Shown here: in pieces, positions 29,226 to 39,556 of the stretch | Numbering within the stretch: the first letter of the stretch is position 1 | Layout of the letters: each line of letters starts with the position of its first letter | From: Salinivibrio siamensis | Lineage (GTDB): Bacteria; Pseudomonadota; Gammaproteobacteria; Enterobacterales; Vibrionaceae | Direction: 5' to 3' | Assembly (NCBI RefSeq): GCF_001996005.1 | Contig: NZ_MUFB01000001.1 | Coordinates: 239,354 to 288,997, forward strand | Length of the DNA stretch: 49,644 nucleotides | The notes under the pieces: generated by a model | The model's input: the letters and a program-made list of their open reading frames with translations, nothing else | Databases searched by the model: none | Told to the model about the DNA's origin: nothing | Program-made: the position numbers and the translations under genes

Positions 29226-31082
29226 ATGTTCATGGTTAAACTTACCCAGAAGCGTCAAAGTGTAACACGACTTATCACCCCTGTAGCCCTAGCGTTAGCG
29301 CTGGCTGCATGTAGTGCGCCGTCCACCACGCCAACCGCGCGTGATGTCATCAGTCAGCCAGCAACAGAGAACTCGACATTTTACCTGTTGCAAGCGGAAA
29401 CCAGCCAAGGCGAGAAGCAAAACGACTGGTATCTACTGGCGATCAAAGCGCTGATTAACGAGCAGCAGTTTAACCAAGCGGACGTGCTATTGCAGCGCTT
29501 GTCAGAACGCCAACTCAATACCGAGCAGCGTATTGAGTGGACACTGGCTCGGGCGCGCTTTTACGCACAAACCGGCCAACTTGCCGACGCCAATCAGGTG
29601 CTGGCGCTTTCACCTGACTGGCAACTTAACGACAGTCAGTATGTCCGCTTTTACCAGCAAAAGGCCAAGATTGCCCGCCAGCAAGATCAGGCGCTCGACG
29701 CGGTAAAAAACCAGTACCAATTAGCGAATTATGCCAACGCCGATGACGCGCAGCAGGCATGGAATACCTTGTGGCAAGATTTACAGCTACTGAGTCAAAG
29801 TGAAATCAAACAGTTGCAAAGCAGCGACGATGACATCCTCGCCGGCTGGGTTGATTTACTTGATATCGCTCGCCGTTACACCGGCGATGTGGCTGAGATG
29901 CAAAACCAACTGGATGCGTATTTAGCGTCGCATCCTGCGCATCCAGCAAACCAATATCTCCCTGATAACTTGGCCGATATCCAAGCATTGACTATCACCC
30001 AACCAACACGTGTTGGTGTGATGCTGCCATTGACCGACAAATTCTCTGAGCAAGGGGATGCGATTCGCGATGGTTTTGTCGAAGCCATGCTAGATGCTGA
30101 TAGCGAGCAACGCCCTGAAGTCCGTTTTTACGACACCAACGCCCTAGACGTTAACACGCTCACCCAACGCATTACCCATGACGGCGTTGATTTTGTGGTT
30201 GGGCCGCTGCAAAAACATAAAGTCGCCGCCGTCAGCAACGCCATTGCTGGGCAAGTGCCTTTGTTAGCACTGAATGAACCCACGGATGACAACTATCAGC
30301 AAGGGGTATGCTATTTTACCTTGTCGCCCGAACAAGAGGCGGCGCAAGCGGCTGATCGCTTGTACCAGCAAGGGTATCAATTCCCACTGGTGCTCTATCC
30401 TGACTCTGCCTTTGGTCAGCGGATGCGTGATGCTTTCTCCGCGCGCTGGCAATCATTGACGGATACAGACGTAGAGCGCGCACCGCTGGGTGATCGTGAT
30501 AAGATGCAAGCACGCATCCGTGATATTTTCGGCTTAGACGCGAGCCAGCGCCGAATCGCCCAAATGAAACAGCTCACCGACTTGCCTTTGCAATCGCAAG
30601 CGCGCAGTCGGCGTGACATTGATGCGGTTTATATGGTCGCCGGCGCCGCTGAGCTCACCTTGCTCAAGCCATTTATCGAAGTCGCTATCAACCCAGATGT
30701 CCAGCCACCCAAGCTGTACGCGAGCTCGCGCAGCAACAACCGTGCAGACGGCATGGGACAACTAGCCGAACTGCAAGGCATAGAGTTTAGTGATATTCCG
30801 CTGCTTATTAGCCCGCAAAGCGCAGCGTACCAGCGTTACCAACAGCGCCACCCATCGCCGAGCAATAACACCACACGTTTACACGCGCTTGGGATGGACG
30901 CATACGGCCTACTAAAAGGGTTGCCACAGATGCAGGCACAGCCCGGTTATCAGTTTAGCGGCCAGACCGGTCAGCTCTCACTCGCTGAGCACTGTGTTAT
31001 TCATCGACAACTAGACTGGGCGCGCTTTGGTAAAACAGACATTGAGCCGGTTAACCACCAAACGAGACAGGACGGGCAGTGA
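29226..31082 (+). CDS. lpoA: Outer-membrane lipoprotein LpoA, activator of PBP1A
   Basis: This 618-residue outer-membrane lipoprotein (formerly LppC/YraM) reaches through the periplasm to stimulate PBP1A. The signal peptide ends in the lipobox LAAC with Cys29 as lipidation site. The N-terminal half is a helical TPR-like domain (about 45-250). The C-terminal half has a periplasmic-binding-protein-like fold, starting near [21 protein letters not shown]. coli LpoA is longer (678); the difference seems to lie in linker regions. Start ATG 29226 was taken, though ATG 29232 two codons later is equally possible, and neither has a clear ribosome site. The stop overlaps the yraN start (GTGA). The mrcA target is not in the window. 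Confidence 0.94.
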   Translation: MFMVKLTQKRQSVTRLITPVALALALAACSAPSTTPTARDVISQPATENSTFYLLQAETSQGEKQNDWYLLAIKALINEQQFNQADVLLQRLSERQLNTEQRIEWTLARARFYAQTGQLADANQVLALSPDWQLNDSQYVRFYQQKAKIARQQDQALDAVKNQYQLANYANADDAQQAWNTLWQDLQLLSQSEIKQLQSSDDDILAGWVDLLDIARRYTGDVAEMQNQLDAYLASHPAHPANQYLPDNLADIQALTITQPTRVGVMLPLTDKFSEQGDAIRDGFVEAMLDADSEQRPEVRFYDTNALDVNTLTQRITHDGVDFVVGPLQKHKVAAVSNAIAGQVPLLALNEPTDDNYQQGVCYFTLSPEQEAAQAADRLYQQGYQFPLVLYPDSAFGQRMRDAFSARWQSLTDTDVERAPLGDRDKMQARIRDIFGLDASQRRIAQMKQLTDLPLQSQARSRRDIDAVYMVAGAAELTLLKPFIEVAINPDVQPPKLYASSRSNNRADGMGQLAELQGIEFSDIPLLISPQSAAYQRYQQRHPSPSNNTTRLHALGMDAYGLLKGLPQMQAQPGYQFSGQTGQLSLAEHCVIHRQLDWARFGKTDIEPVNHQTRQDGQ

Positions 31083-31444
31083 CAGGTTCGCCGACTAGGG
31101 CAACAGGGCAGGCTTACGAAGCACAAGCTTGTCAATACCTCGCTCGTCATGGGCTCCGTGTTTTAGATAAAAACGCGCACAGTCGCCGCGGGGAAATCGA
31201 TCTGGTGATGCAAGACGGTACCTGCTTGGTGTTTGTTGAGGTTCGTTTTCGCCGCGGACGTGGTTTTGGTGGCGCAGCGGCCAGTATTACCGCTGCTAAG
31301 CAAAAGCGTTTAATTCTCGCGGCAGAGCGCTGGATGCAGTGCCACGGGGTGAAAAGTACACAAACAGAATTTCGCTTTGACGCCGTCACCTTTGATGGCA
31401 GTGTTGAGGCGGTTAACTGGATTAAAAACATTGTTCAAGGGTAA
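31079..31444 (+). CDS. yraN: UPF0102 family nuclease-like protein YraN
   Basis: This 121-residue protein of the UPF0102 family has a restriction-endonuclease-like fold. The core shows [11 protein letters not shown], then [12 protein letters not shown] with the Asp and Glu of the D-ExK-type centre; the ExK lysine is replaced by Arg, as also in E. coli YraN. The downstream segment [20 protein letters not shown] is the usual helix. The cellular role is not established. The start is the GTG at 31079, overlapping the lpoA stop by 4 bases. diaA follows after 3 bases, so the four-gene lpoA-yraN-diaA-dolP unit is tightly packed. Confidence 0.93.
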   Translation: MTGSPTRATGQAYEAQACQYLARHGLRVLDKNAHSRRGEIDLVMQDGTCLVFVEVRFRRGRGFGGAAASITAAKQKRLILAAERWMQCHGVKSTQTEFRFDAVTFDGSVEAVNWIKNIVQG

Positions 31445-32038
<594 letters not shown>

Positions 32039-32041
32039 ATC

Positions 32042-32587
32042 ATGCGCCTGATAGTCACCTTGATGTTTGCGCTTGCCTTGCAAGCGTGTTCCACCGTGTA
32101 TTCTTCCGATCCACGCACCACTGGCGAGGAGTGGCAGGACACGCAAATTGGCCTAAACACCGCTGGGATTGTCAACAAGCCACCGTTTAGGAACAAAATT
32201 CGAGCAAAAGCGGCCGCTTTTCAAGGGCAAGCGCTGTTGGTGGGGCAAAGCACCGATCCGGCACTTACCGAGCAACTGGTTGAGCGCATTCGCGCGTTAG
32301 ATAATGTCGACGTGGTCTATAACGAAGTGCGCGACGCACCGATGATTGGCCTTGCCGATATCAGCACCGATGGCTGGCTCACAACCCGCGTCAAAGCAGC
32401 ATTCGTGGCTGATGATCAGTTGCGTTCGGTCAACATCAAGGTGATCACTGAAGCCAGAGAAGTGTTTTTAATGGGGGCAGTGACCCAAGCGCAAGCGGAC
32501 AAAGCGGTGGACATCGCCCGCAATGTGCGTGGCGTTGAGCGCGTGATCAAAGCTTTCCAATATGTGGGTGACGACAACTCGCCATAA
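32042..32587 (+). CDS. dolP: Outer-membrane lipoprotein DolP with two BON domains
   Basis: This 181-residue lipoprotein (formerly YraP) has a short signal peptide with lipobox LQAC and lipidation at Cys16. Two BON domains follow. The first is about residues 43-105 (IRAKAAAFQGQALLVGQSTD). The second is about 112-178 (LTTRVKAAFVADDQLRSVNI, with GVERVIKAFQYV at the end). In E. coli DolP binds anionic phospholipids at division sites and supports outer-membrane integrity. It is the last gene of the lpoA unit, starts 3 bases after the diaA stop, and is followed by a terminator. Confidence 0.94.
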   Translation: MRLIVTLMFALALQACSTVYSSDPRTTGEEWQDTQIGLNTAGIVNKPPFRNKIRAKAAAFQGQALLVGQSTDPALTEQLVERIRALDNVDVVYNEVRDAPMIGLADISTDGWLTTRVKAAFVADDQLRSVNIKVITEAREVFLMGAVTQAQADKAVDIARNVRGVERVIKAFQYVGDDNSP

Positions 32588-32624
32588 GGCGCGCCTCACA
32601 CTCACGATAAACGATCTATCTATC

Positions 32625-32651
32625 AGCCGGCCTCTTGTTGCCGGCTTTTTT
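32625..32651 (+). terminator. Terminator of lpoA-yraN-diaA-dolP
   Basis: A 7-bp stem AGCCGGC/GCCGGCT (32625-32631 with 32640-32646) has an 8-base loop and a T6 run. Confidence 0.85.
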
Positions 32652-32822
32652 ACGCCGGGACGTTTTCTACTGCTGCGTCACTCGCACTCCCCCACTCGTT
32701 ATCTTGTTTGTCGTCAACCGCGTTGCTTTCTCTTTACTCTTTTCTTTCTTTTTTATCTTCAAGAAAAAACATCAGCGCTACATCTCTTCCCTAATCACAT
32801 ACAAAACAGTTACAAACACTAA

Positions 32823-32837
32823 TGATAATGGTTGTTA
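32823..32837 (+). promoter_or_regulatory. Fur box 1
   Basis: TGATAATGGTTGTTA matches the 15-base Fur core TGATAAT-N-ATTATCA at 11 to 12 positions. It lies about 100 bases before the receptor start. Confidence 0.65.
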
Positions 32838-32894
32838 TTAGAATTTTTGATAGTGAATCCTATTTGCGCCTGATATAGTCCCGTCACAAACAAA

Positions 32895-32909
32895 TGAGAA
32901 CTATTTGCA
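32895..32909 (+). promoter_or_regulatory. Fur box 2 (weaker)
   Basis: TGAGAACTATTTGCA matches about 10 to 11 of 15 Fur core positions. It lies just before the ribosome site of the receptor. It may extend Fur coverage or be chance. Confidence 0.4.
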
Positions 32910-32921
32910 TAGGAGTATGAC

Positions 32922-34874
32922 ATGCATTTACGTTTAAACCCGCTTACCCTTGCGCTCATCACGGCAGGCACGCTAAGCCTCCCCACACACGCCCAAGACG
33001 CACAGCCCGTGGAAACGGTGACGGTCACCGCCGATAGCCTACAGGGCAAGATGGCGGTCAGTGCTGAAGAGCTAGAAGCCCGTCAGGCACAAGATCTGGA
33101 AGACATGTTTCGCGACAACGCCAGCATCAACGTCGGTGGTGGTGTAGGTGCCGGACAGAAGGTCTATTTGAGGGGTGTTGAAGACACTAACCTCAACATC
33201 ACCGTCGATGGTGCCGCACAAGGGGGTTACTTATTCCACCACCAAGGACGTTTAAGTATTGAGCCCGAGCTTCTCAAACGAGTCGGGGTCGAGTCAGGTC
33301 CAGCGAGTGCCGACAGTGGCCCCGGCGCGCTGGGCGGCAGTGTACGTTTTGAAACCAAAGACGCACAAGATATGCTGCGCGCCGGCCAAACTATCGGTGC
33401 CCGACTTTCAGGTGGTCTTGAAAGTGCAGCCAATGCCACCTCTGGCAGCTCTGCCGTCTATGGTCGCTTGGGAGAGTCGCTCGGTATTCTTGCCTACATG
33501 AAAGGCCGTAATAGTGATGACTATCGCCACGGCGGCGGCGATCTGCAGCCGGCAACGGCGAGCCAACAACGTAGCTACCTAGTTAAGTTATCACTGTTAA
33601 ATCACGGCGATCACGATGTCCGTGTCAGTGCCGAGCGTCGTACCGATCAGGGCGATTACTTTGTCCGTGCTCATATGCCCTACTTCAGCCGCCAGTCTCG
33701 CAGCTATCAAGAGACCGAGCGCGAAACCCTCTCTTTTCAACATCGCTGGGCACCGGATTCTGACTGGATTGAATTGACCACCAAGTTGTATCAAAACACC
33801 TTAGATCTGGATCGGATTGAAAGCGAAACCTTTAGCCGGGCCCGTCAAATCGGCGGCGATATTCGTAACCAAATGCGCTTTGATACCGGCGCGGTACAAC
33901 ATGCGCTCACCGCGGGTATCGATATGTTCGAGCAAAAAACCGAAAACCTCGATTACGATGAAGCCAGCGGCGCTAATAACCAAGATAAAGCGCGCAATAT
34001 CGGCCTGTTTTTACAAGATAGAATGACAGTCGGCGATCTTGGCATTGCATGGGGCGCACGCTTTGATGACTACCACACCGATTATGGCCAAGCGGGCGAA
34101 GTCGATGGCAGTGAGGTTTCACCTAACGTGCAACTGAGCTATCAAGCGACGGACAACCTACGCCTCCATGCTGGCTACGGTGAAGCCGTGCGCGGTGCCA
34201 AAACGCGGGAAGTGTTGCTGATTGGCGGTGCCGTTGAAGTAGATAAAGATTTACAGCCCGAGCACGCTAAACAAGCTGAAATCGGTGTTGAGTGGCAAGG
34301 CTATGGCATGTTGACCAAGCAAGACACCCTGAATCTGGCGGTCACCGGCTTTAATACCCGCATAGAAAACTTCCAGGCGTATGATCGCGGCAGCGACCCG
34401 CACTACCTTTACAACCTCGAGGATGAGGTCACGAGCCAAGGTATCGAGGCGCGCGTGGGTTGGGCGCTCAATCAGTTCGATACGCAGCTTAGCTATAGCC
34501 ATGTCAACATGGAAGATGAAAACGGCGATCCTCTAGGCGACGAAATGGCAGTCGGCGCATCAGTCGGTAATACTTGGGTGTGGGATACGCAATATCAATT
34601 GGTCGATACGGATGTCAGCTTAGGTTATACCCTGACAGGCGTTGAGCGCTTAACTGATGTGCAAGACGGCGATCACGAGAAGCCTGGCTATGTAGTACAT
34701 GACGTGCGCGCGCAGTGGCAACCGGCGGCCTACCAAGGGCTCACGGTTTCATTGGCGGTCAACAACCTGCTCGACAAGGAATACAGCGAGCACAGCTCGT
34801 TCACCTTAAGCAGTGGCAGTAGCATGCCTGAGCCAGGACGAGACCTACGTTTAGGCATGAGCTACAGCTTCTAA
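32922..34874 (+). CDS. TonB-dependent outer-membrane receptor (iron/siderophore type)
   Basis: This 650-residue protein has a signal peptide (cleavage after THA), a TonB-box-like VETVTVTA, and a plug domain (about 35-150) with VYLRGVEDTNLNITVDGA and GPGALGGSVRFET. A 22-strand-type barrel follows, ending in the outer-membrane signature with terminal Phe (LRLGMSYSF). The plug segment around GYLFHHQGRLSIEPELLKRV resembles FrpB/FetA receptors for ferric enterobactin-type siderophores, so iron uptake is likely. The exact ligand is not known; haem or another siderophore cannot be excluded. Two Fur boxes upstream support iron control. No TonB-ExbBD, ABC transporter or siderophore genes are nearby. 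It sits alone between conserved blocks, which suggests insertion there. Confidence 0.88.
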   Translation: MHLRLNPLTLALITAGTLSLPTHAQDAQPVETVTVTADSLQGKMAVSAEELEARQAQDLEDMFRDNASINVGGGVGAGQKVYLRGVEDTNLNITVDGAAQGGYLFHHQGRLSIEPELLKRVGVESGPASADSGPGALGGSVRFETKDAQDMLRAGQTIGARLSGGLESAANATSGSSAVYGRLGESLGILAYMKGRNSDDYRHGGGDLQPATASQQRSYLVKLSLLNHGDHDVRVSAERRTDQGDYFVRAHMPYFSRQSRSYQETERETLSFQHRWAPDSDWIELTTKLYQNTLDLDRIESETFSRARQIGGDIRNQMRFDTGAVQHALTAGIDMFEQKTENLDYDEASGANNQDKARNIGLFLQDRMTVGDLGIAWGARFDDYHTDYGQAGEVDGSEVSPNVQLSYQATDNLRLHAGYGEAVRGAKTREVLLIGGAVEVDKDLQPEHAKQAEIGVEWQGYGMLTKQDTLNLAVTGFNTRIENFQAYDRGSDPHYLYNLEDEVTSQGIEARVGWALNQFDTQLSYSHVNMEDENGDPLGDEMAVGASVGNTWVWDTQYQLVDTDVSLGYTLTGVERLTDVQDGDHEKPGYVVHDVRAQWQPAAYQGLTVSLAVNNLLDKEYSEHSSFTLSSGSSMPEPGRDLRLGMSYSF

Positions 34875-34901
34875 GCATTGACTCTCCTATCCGTGATACA
34901 C

Positions 34902-34930
34902 AAAGGGCCGACAGCATGTCGGCCCTTTTT
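34902..34930 (+). terminator. Terminator of the receptor gene
   Basis: A perfect 12-bp stem AAAGGGCCGACA/TGTCGGCCCTTT has a 3-base loop and is followed by T residues. The opposing lptG ends at 34980; on its strand the T run is weak. Confidence 0.88.
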
Positions 34931-34979
34931 AGATCCTTTTCGATGGCTCACTGCCAAGCGACAATTTGCACCTGACCAG

Positions 34980-36053
34980 TTACAGTTTACGCCGGAGCAG
35001 CAGTAAGGTGATCACTAAGAAAATCACACTTGGGGTAATGGCACCAATCGCTGGCGGTAATTTGTATACCAAGCTCATTGGCCCAAAGACCTCATTGGCA
35101 ATATAAAAGCCAAAGCCAAAGATCACCCCAGAGAGCACACGTGCCCCCATGGTAACGCTCCGCAGTGGGCCAAACACAAAGCTGAGCGCCAGCAACATCA
35201 TGACCGCAATCGACAAGGGTTGGACGGCTTTTCGCCATAAGGCGAGCTCATAGCGCGAGGCATCTTGCTGAGAAGCTCGTAAGTAAGTCACATAACTGTA
35301 CAAGCCTGATAAGGATAACTCCTCGGGTTTTACCGTCACGACCGCCAGTTTGTCTGGCGTGAGAGTCGTTTTCCACACCAGTTGATCTTGCTGCACGTTA
35401 GAAATCGCTTCGCGCTTTTGCATCCGAGTAATGGTGACGTCTTTGAGCATCCAGCTATCTTGGTTGAGATAATCGGCACTTTCAGCAAACACCACATTGG
35501 TCATGTTTTGCTGATCGTCAAACTTCCAGATGCTCACACCCGTGAGATTATCTTGCTCATCGGCACGAGCGATATAAATAAAGTCATTGCCGTCTTTCGC
35601 CCATACGCCGCGCCGTACCGACATCACATTGCCGCCTGATTTAGCGATGGCACGTAACTCACGCGCGGCTTTTTGCGCATCGGGCGCGCCCCATTGGCCC
35701 AGCACCATCACGATTAGCATCAAGGGAATCGCCGTTTTGAGCACCGACATGCCAATCTGCAGTTTAGAGATCCCCGCTGCCTGCATCACCACCAGCTCGG
35801 AGCTGGATGCCAGCATCCCCAAGCCAATCAAGGCGCCCAGCAATACGGCCATCGGGAAGAACATTTCAATATCACGCGGCATGCTCAATGCCACGTATAA
35901 AATCGCCTTGCCCATGGTGTAAGTACCATCTCCCACCGAGCGCAGCTGCTCAACAAATTTAATGATGGCTGATAATCCCACCAGTGTCGCCAAGCACAAG
36001 GAGGAGGTGCCAATCAGGGTGCGACCAATATACCAATCAAGAATGCGAAACAT
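34980..36053 (-). CDS. lptG: LPS export permease LptG
   Basis: This 357-residue inner-membrane protein of the LptF/LptG (YjgP/YjgQ) family forms the LptB2FG transporter that extracts LPS from the inner membrane. The N-terminus has MFRILDWYIGRTLIGTSSL, and three membrane segments precede a periplasmic beta-jellyroll (about 130-265, including WAKDGNDFIYIARAD). Three more membrane segments end in VIFLVITLLLLRRKL. The start overlaps the lptF stop by one base (TGATG). lptB lies elsewhere. Confidence 0.96.
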   Translation of the reverse strand: MFRILDWYIGRTLIGTSSLCLATLVGLSAIIKFVEQLRSVGDGTYTMGKAILYVALSMPRDIEMFFPMAVLLGALIGLGMLASSSELVVMQAAGISKLQIGMSVLKTAIPLMLIVMVLGQWGAPDAQKAARELRAIAKSGGNVMSVRRGVWAKDGNDFIYIARADEQDNLTGVSIWKFDDQQNMTNVVFAESADYLNQDSWMLKDVTITRMQKREAISNVQQDQLVWKTTLTPDKLAVVTVKPEELSLSGLYSYVTYLRASQQDASRYELALWRKAVQPLSIAVMMLLALSFVFGPLRSVTMGARVLSGVIFGFGFYIANEVFGPMSLVYKLPPAIGAITPSVIFLVITLLLLRRKL

Positions 36054-37153
36054 CAGGCAGATCCTTTTACGCTAGCTTTGAGTTTTCGCACCGGTAGCGA
36101 GTCCCAACCGGCAAGCACGACGGCCAATAACAAGGCGGCGACATTAACACTCCAAAGCCCAATTTGTGCCGGGAGATCGCCGTCTTCGACCGCTGATTTA
36201 GCCGCACTGATCGACAAAAAGTACGCCAAGTAAATCAAAATAGCGGGGAAGAGCTTGGCAAATCGTCCCTGACGCGGATTCACCGCCGACAATGGCACCA
36301 CAATCATGGTCATCAATGGAATACACAGTACCAAGGAAATACGCCACTGTAGCTCAGCGCGTGCTTTCAAGCTCGACTCACCAAACAGCTGCAAGGTAGG
36401 CACCGCGTCCCAATCGCGGCTTTTCTCGCGCACCTCGCGTTGACCAATTAAGACCTGATAGTTCTCGTAGGTGGTCACGCCATAGTTAAGCTGGGTCGGC
36501 AGCCCCTCAGTACGGGTGCCATCGACCAAGTCCAGTACTTGGCGGCCATCGTCGAGCTCAGAAACATAGCCTTTATCCGCCACCACCACGTTGGGCAACA
36601 AGGAGTCACGCGGCACGGGCTGGGCAACAAATACCTGATTCAGGGTTTGGCCATCATCTTCAATATTATCAACAAAAATCACCGCCTCGCCCGAGGGGGC
36701 GCTTTGAAACTGTCCTTGCACCAGCAACTCAAGCCCTGATTTAGCTTCCAGCTGCTCCATGACTTCTAACTCTTGGTTATTGGCCCACGGTGTTAGCCAG
36801 AGTGCGTTAAAAGCGGCCACCGAGCCGGTAATGATGGCCAAGTAAAGCGCCGCGCGGATCAGAAACTCATTGCCGATCCCGGTGGCATTCATCACGGTGA
36901 TCTCACTCTCAGCATACAGACGACCAAAAGTGATCAAGATCCCGATATACAAACTAAGCGGCAACATCAACATTGCCATGGACGGCATGTACAAACCCAC
37001 TAAGGTAATAATTTGATCACTGGGGATCGATCCTTCTGTGGCATTGGCCAGCACACGGATGAACTTTTGGCTGAAAAAGACCAGAAATAACACAAATAAG
37101 ACTGCAACTTGCGTCTTAACCGTCTCCCGGATCAAATATCGAACAATTATCAA
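36053..37153 (-). CDS. lptF: LPS export permease LptF
   Basis: This 366-residue partner of LptG has the same six-helix plus jellyroll layout. The N-terminus MIIVRYLIRETVKTQVAVLF matches E. coli LptF, and the coupling-helix region is RLYAESEITVMNATGIG. The jellyroll has VIFVDNIEDDGQTLNQVFVA. The start is a TTG at 37153, fixed by similarity and by AGGTG about 9 bases upstream; no in-frame ATG fits. It is divergent from pepA, and the 191-base gap must hold both promoters. The use of TTG may keep translation low. Confidence 0.95.
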   Translation of the reverse strand: MIIVRYLIRETVKTQVAVLFVLFLVFFSQKFIRVLANATEGSIPSDQIITLVGLYMPSMAMLMLPLSLYIGILITFGRLYAESEITVMNATGIGNEFLIRAALYLAIITGSVAAFNALWLTPWANNQELEVMEQLEAKSGLELLVQGQFQSAPSGEAVIFVDNIEDDGQTLNQVFVAQPVPRDSLLPNVVVADKGYVSELDDGRQVLDLVDGTRTEGLPTQLNYGVTTYENYQVLIGQREVREKSRDWDAVPTLQLFGESSLKARAELQWRISLVLCIPLMTMIVVPLSAVNPRQGRFAKLFPAILIYLAYFLSISAAKSAVEDGDLPAQIGLWSVNVAALLLAVVLAGWDSLPVRKLKASVKGSA

Positions 37154-37344
37154 AGCGAAGGCACCTATGGAAAACTTGTTTTTTTACTCGAATAACTATA
37201 GTTTCTGGTTTAATTAGTTGTTTTCTAATCTTTCGGCCATTTGTTGACCGCCGGCTAATCCGGGCGCATCTAGAGCGTTCAACAACATAGAGGCGGCATT
37301 ATCCAACATTTGGTCTCAATTGTCTTTAGGATCTAGGAGTACAA

Positions 37345-38856
37345 ATGGAGTTCAGTGTAAAGAGCGGTAGCCCCGAAAAGCAACGCAGTGCCTGTATTGT
37401 CGTCGGTGTGTTTGAGCCTCGCCGCCTCTCCCCAGTGGCCGAGCAGCTTGATAAAATCAGCGACGGCTACATCAGTGCCCTGCTGCGCCGCGGTGATCTG
37501 GAAGGTAAACCCGGCCAGGTGCTCCTGCTGCACCATGTCCCGAATGTCCTATCAGAGCGCGTATTGTTGGTCGGCTGCGGCAAAGAGCGTGAGCTCGGTG
37601 AACGTCAGTATAAAGAAATCATCAAGAAAACCATCAGCACCCTCAATGAAACCGGTTCAATGGAAGCGGTCTGCTTCTTAACCGAGCTGCATGTTAAAGG
37701 CCGTGACACTTATTGGAAGGTGCGCCAAGCGGTTGAAAGCACCAGAGACAGCCTGTACACCTTTAACCAATTCAAAAGCGTTAAGCCAGAAATTCGCCGC
37801 CCACTGCGCAAAATGGTGTTCAATGTGCCAACGCGTCGTGAGCTGAACCTGGGTGAGCGCGCCATCGCGCACGGTTTGGCGGTTGCCTCTGGTGTTAACG
37901 CCTGTAAAGACTTGGGTAACATGCCACCAAACGTGGCCAACCCGGCATACCTTGCCTCGCAAGCGCGTCGCCTTGCCGACGACTATGAAACGGTCACAAC
38001 CCGTATCATCGGCGAGCAAGAAATGGAAAAACTGGGCATGCATTCGTACTTGGCGGTTGGCCGAGGCTCAAAAAATGAGTCGATGATGTCGATCATGGAG
38101 TACAAAAATAACCCTGACCCAGACGCCAAACCGATTGTATTGGTGGGTAAAGGCCTAACCTTTGACTCGGGCGGCATTTCTATCAAGCCTGGCGCCAACA
38201 TGGACGAAATGAAGTACGACATGGGTGGCGCTGCCTCCGTGTTTGGGGTAATGCGCGCGCTGGCCGAGCTCAACCTACCGATTAACGTTGTTGGGGTGCT
38301 GGCAGGCTGCGAAAACATGCCAGACGGCCAAGCCTATCGTCCGGGTGATATTCTTACCACCATGTCAGGCCAGACAGTAGAAGTGCTCAACACCGACGCC
38401 GAAGGCCGCTTGGTACTGTGTGACGCCCTCACCTATGTCGAGCGTTATGAGCCAGAGTGTGTGATCGATGTGGCGACCTTAACGGGCGCGTGCATCATGG
38501 CCTTGAGCCACCACATCAGCGCCTTGATTGCCAACCAAAACCCATTGGCGCACGATATTATTAACGCCTCAGAGCAAGCCGGTGACCGAGCGTGGCGTCT
38601 GCCAATGACTGACGAGTTCCAAGAGCAGCTCGACAGCCCGTTTGCCGATATGGCCAATATTGGCGGTAAAGGTGGCGGCACCATCACCGCCGGGTGCTTC
38701 TTGTCACGCTTTGCCAAGAAATACAACTGGGCGCACCTGGATATCGCGGGTACCGCATGGAAAAGCGGCGGTAAAGAAAAAGGCTCAACCGGCCGCCCCG
38801 TGCCATTGTTGGTGCAATTCCTACTTAACCGCTCTGGCCTAGAAGTGGAAGAGTAA
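37345..38856 (+). CDS. pepA: Leucyl aminopeptidase PepA
   Basis: This 503-residue M17 dinuclear metalloaminopeptidase removes N-terminal residues from peptides in the cytosol. In E. coli it also binds DNA as an accessory factor (XerC/D recombination and carAB control). The N-terminal DNA-binding-type domain (about 1-165) is followed by the catalytic domain with [17 protein letters not shown] (catalytic Lys and metal Asp) and the signature [10 protein letters not shown] (metal Asp and Glu, catalytic Arg). The length equals E. coli PepA (503). AGGAG precedes the ATG. It is divergent from lptFG as in enterobacteria, and a terminator separates it from holC. Confidence 0.97.
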   Translation: MEFSVKSGSPEKQRSACIVVGVFEPRRLSPVAEQLDKISDGYISALLRRGDLEGKPGQVLLLHHVPNVLSERVLLVGCGKERELGERQYKEIIKKTISTLNETGSMEAVCFLTELHVKGRDTYWKVRQAVESTRDSLYTFNQFKSVKPEIRRPLRKMVFNVPTRRELNLGERAIAHGLAVASGVNACKDLGNMPPNVANPAYLASQARRLADDYETVTTRIIGEQEMEKLGMHSYLAVGRGSKNESMMSIMEYKNNPDPDAKPIVLVGKGLTFDSGGISIKPGANMDEMKYDMGGAASVFGVMRALAELNLPINVVGVLAGCENMPDGQAYRPGDILTTMSGQTVEVLNTDAEGRLVLCDALTYVERYEPECVIDVATLTGACIMALSHHISALIANQNPLAHDIINASEQAGDRAWRLPMTDEFQEQLDSPFADMANIGGKGGGTITAGCFLSRFAKKYNWAHLDIAGTAWKSGGKEKGSTGRPVPLLVQFLLNRSGLEVEE

Positions 38857-38863
38857 CGAACAC

Positions 38864-38890
38864 AAGGAGGCCAACCGGCCTCCTTTTTTT
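38864..38890 (+). terminator. Terminator of pepA
   Basis: A 9-bp stem AAGGAGGCC/GGCCTCCTT (38864-38872 with 38877-38885) has loop AACC and is followed by T residues. Confidence 0.9.
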
Positions 38891-39007
38891 GTTCACGCTT
38901 TATTCAATACTGGTGTCAGTGCGCACAATCGGCTATGTTGTTGGGCTCGCGCTACCCGGACACCCTGCTTTTGGGACGGAGGCCGTTTCTCATATTTAGG
39001 AGCGTAT

Positions 39008-39538
39008 ATGCCCACCGCCACCTTTTATTTGCTATCGCCGACTGATTCAGCCGACGATACCGAACGCCCGGGGCTAACACCCGAACAGCAAGCGCGTGAA
39101 AGCAAAGACAGTGACACGCAACAACGTGACACACAAATCATAGTAGCAACCGCTATCGAATTGGCTTTTTACTACTATCAACAAGGGCAACGCATTTACC
39201 TGGCCGCGCACGACCAAGCCCAAGCGCATCAACTCGATGATCTACTGTGGCAACGTGACCCGGATGTATTTTTGCCCCATAACTTGGTCGGTGAAGGGCC
39301 GCGAGGCGGCGCACCGGTGGAAATAGGCTGGCCAGGCGTACGTCATACGGGTCATCGCAGCGTGCTTATCAATTTGGCGACAGAGCCATCAAATTTTGCG
39401 CCTTCGTTTGCACAAGTGGTAGACTTCGTCCCTTGCGATGAGACGCTCAAACAGCACGCGCGTCACCGATATAAAGCATACCGACTGGCAGGCCTGCAAC
39501 TTCATACCCTGGCCATCGACCAATCGCCCAAACCTTGA
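39008..39538 (+). CDS. holC: DNA polymerase III chi subunit HolC
   Basis: This 176-residue protein links the clamp loader to single-strand-binding protein. The N-terminus MPTATFYLLSP and the parts LPHNLVGEGPRGGAPVEIGWPG and VVDFVPCDETLKQHARHRYKAYRLAG match E. coli HolC (147 residues) well in two blocks. Between them, residues about 14-40 carry a polar, charged insert (ERPGLTPEQQARESKDSD and on) that the E. coli protein lacks and that accounts for most of the extra length. The insert is in frame and reads as a flexible loop. valS follows 18 bases later, as in E. coli. Confidence 0.92.
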   Translation: MPTATFYLLSPTDSADDTERPGLTPEQQARESKDSDTQQRDTQIIVATAIELAFYYYQQGQRIYLAAHDQAQAHQLDDLLWQRDPDVFLPHNLVGEGPRGGAPVEIGWPGVRHTGHRSVLINLATEPSNFAPSFAQVVDFVPCDETLKQHARHRYKAYRLAGLQLHTLAIDQSPKP

Positions 39539-39556
39539 CGATCTTTCAAGAGCGCT

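Larger units (their letters stand above)
32588..32921 (+). promoter_or_regulatory. Intergenic region dolP to TonB receptor
   Basis: These 334 bases hold a dolP terminator and two Fur-like boxes, then a ribosome site AGGAG (32911-32915) for the receptor. Short open frames here start in poor context and I call none of them. A possible -35, TTGATA (32847-32852), and a -10-like TATAGT (32874-32879) are badly spaced, so the promoter is not fixed. Confidence 0.5.
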
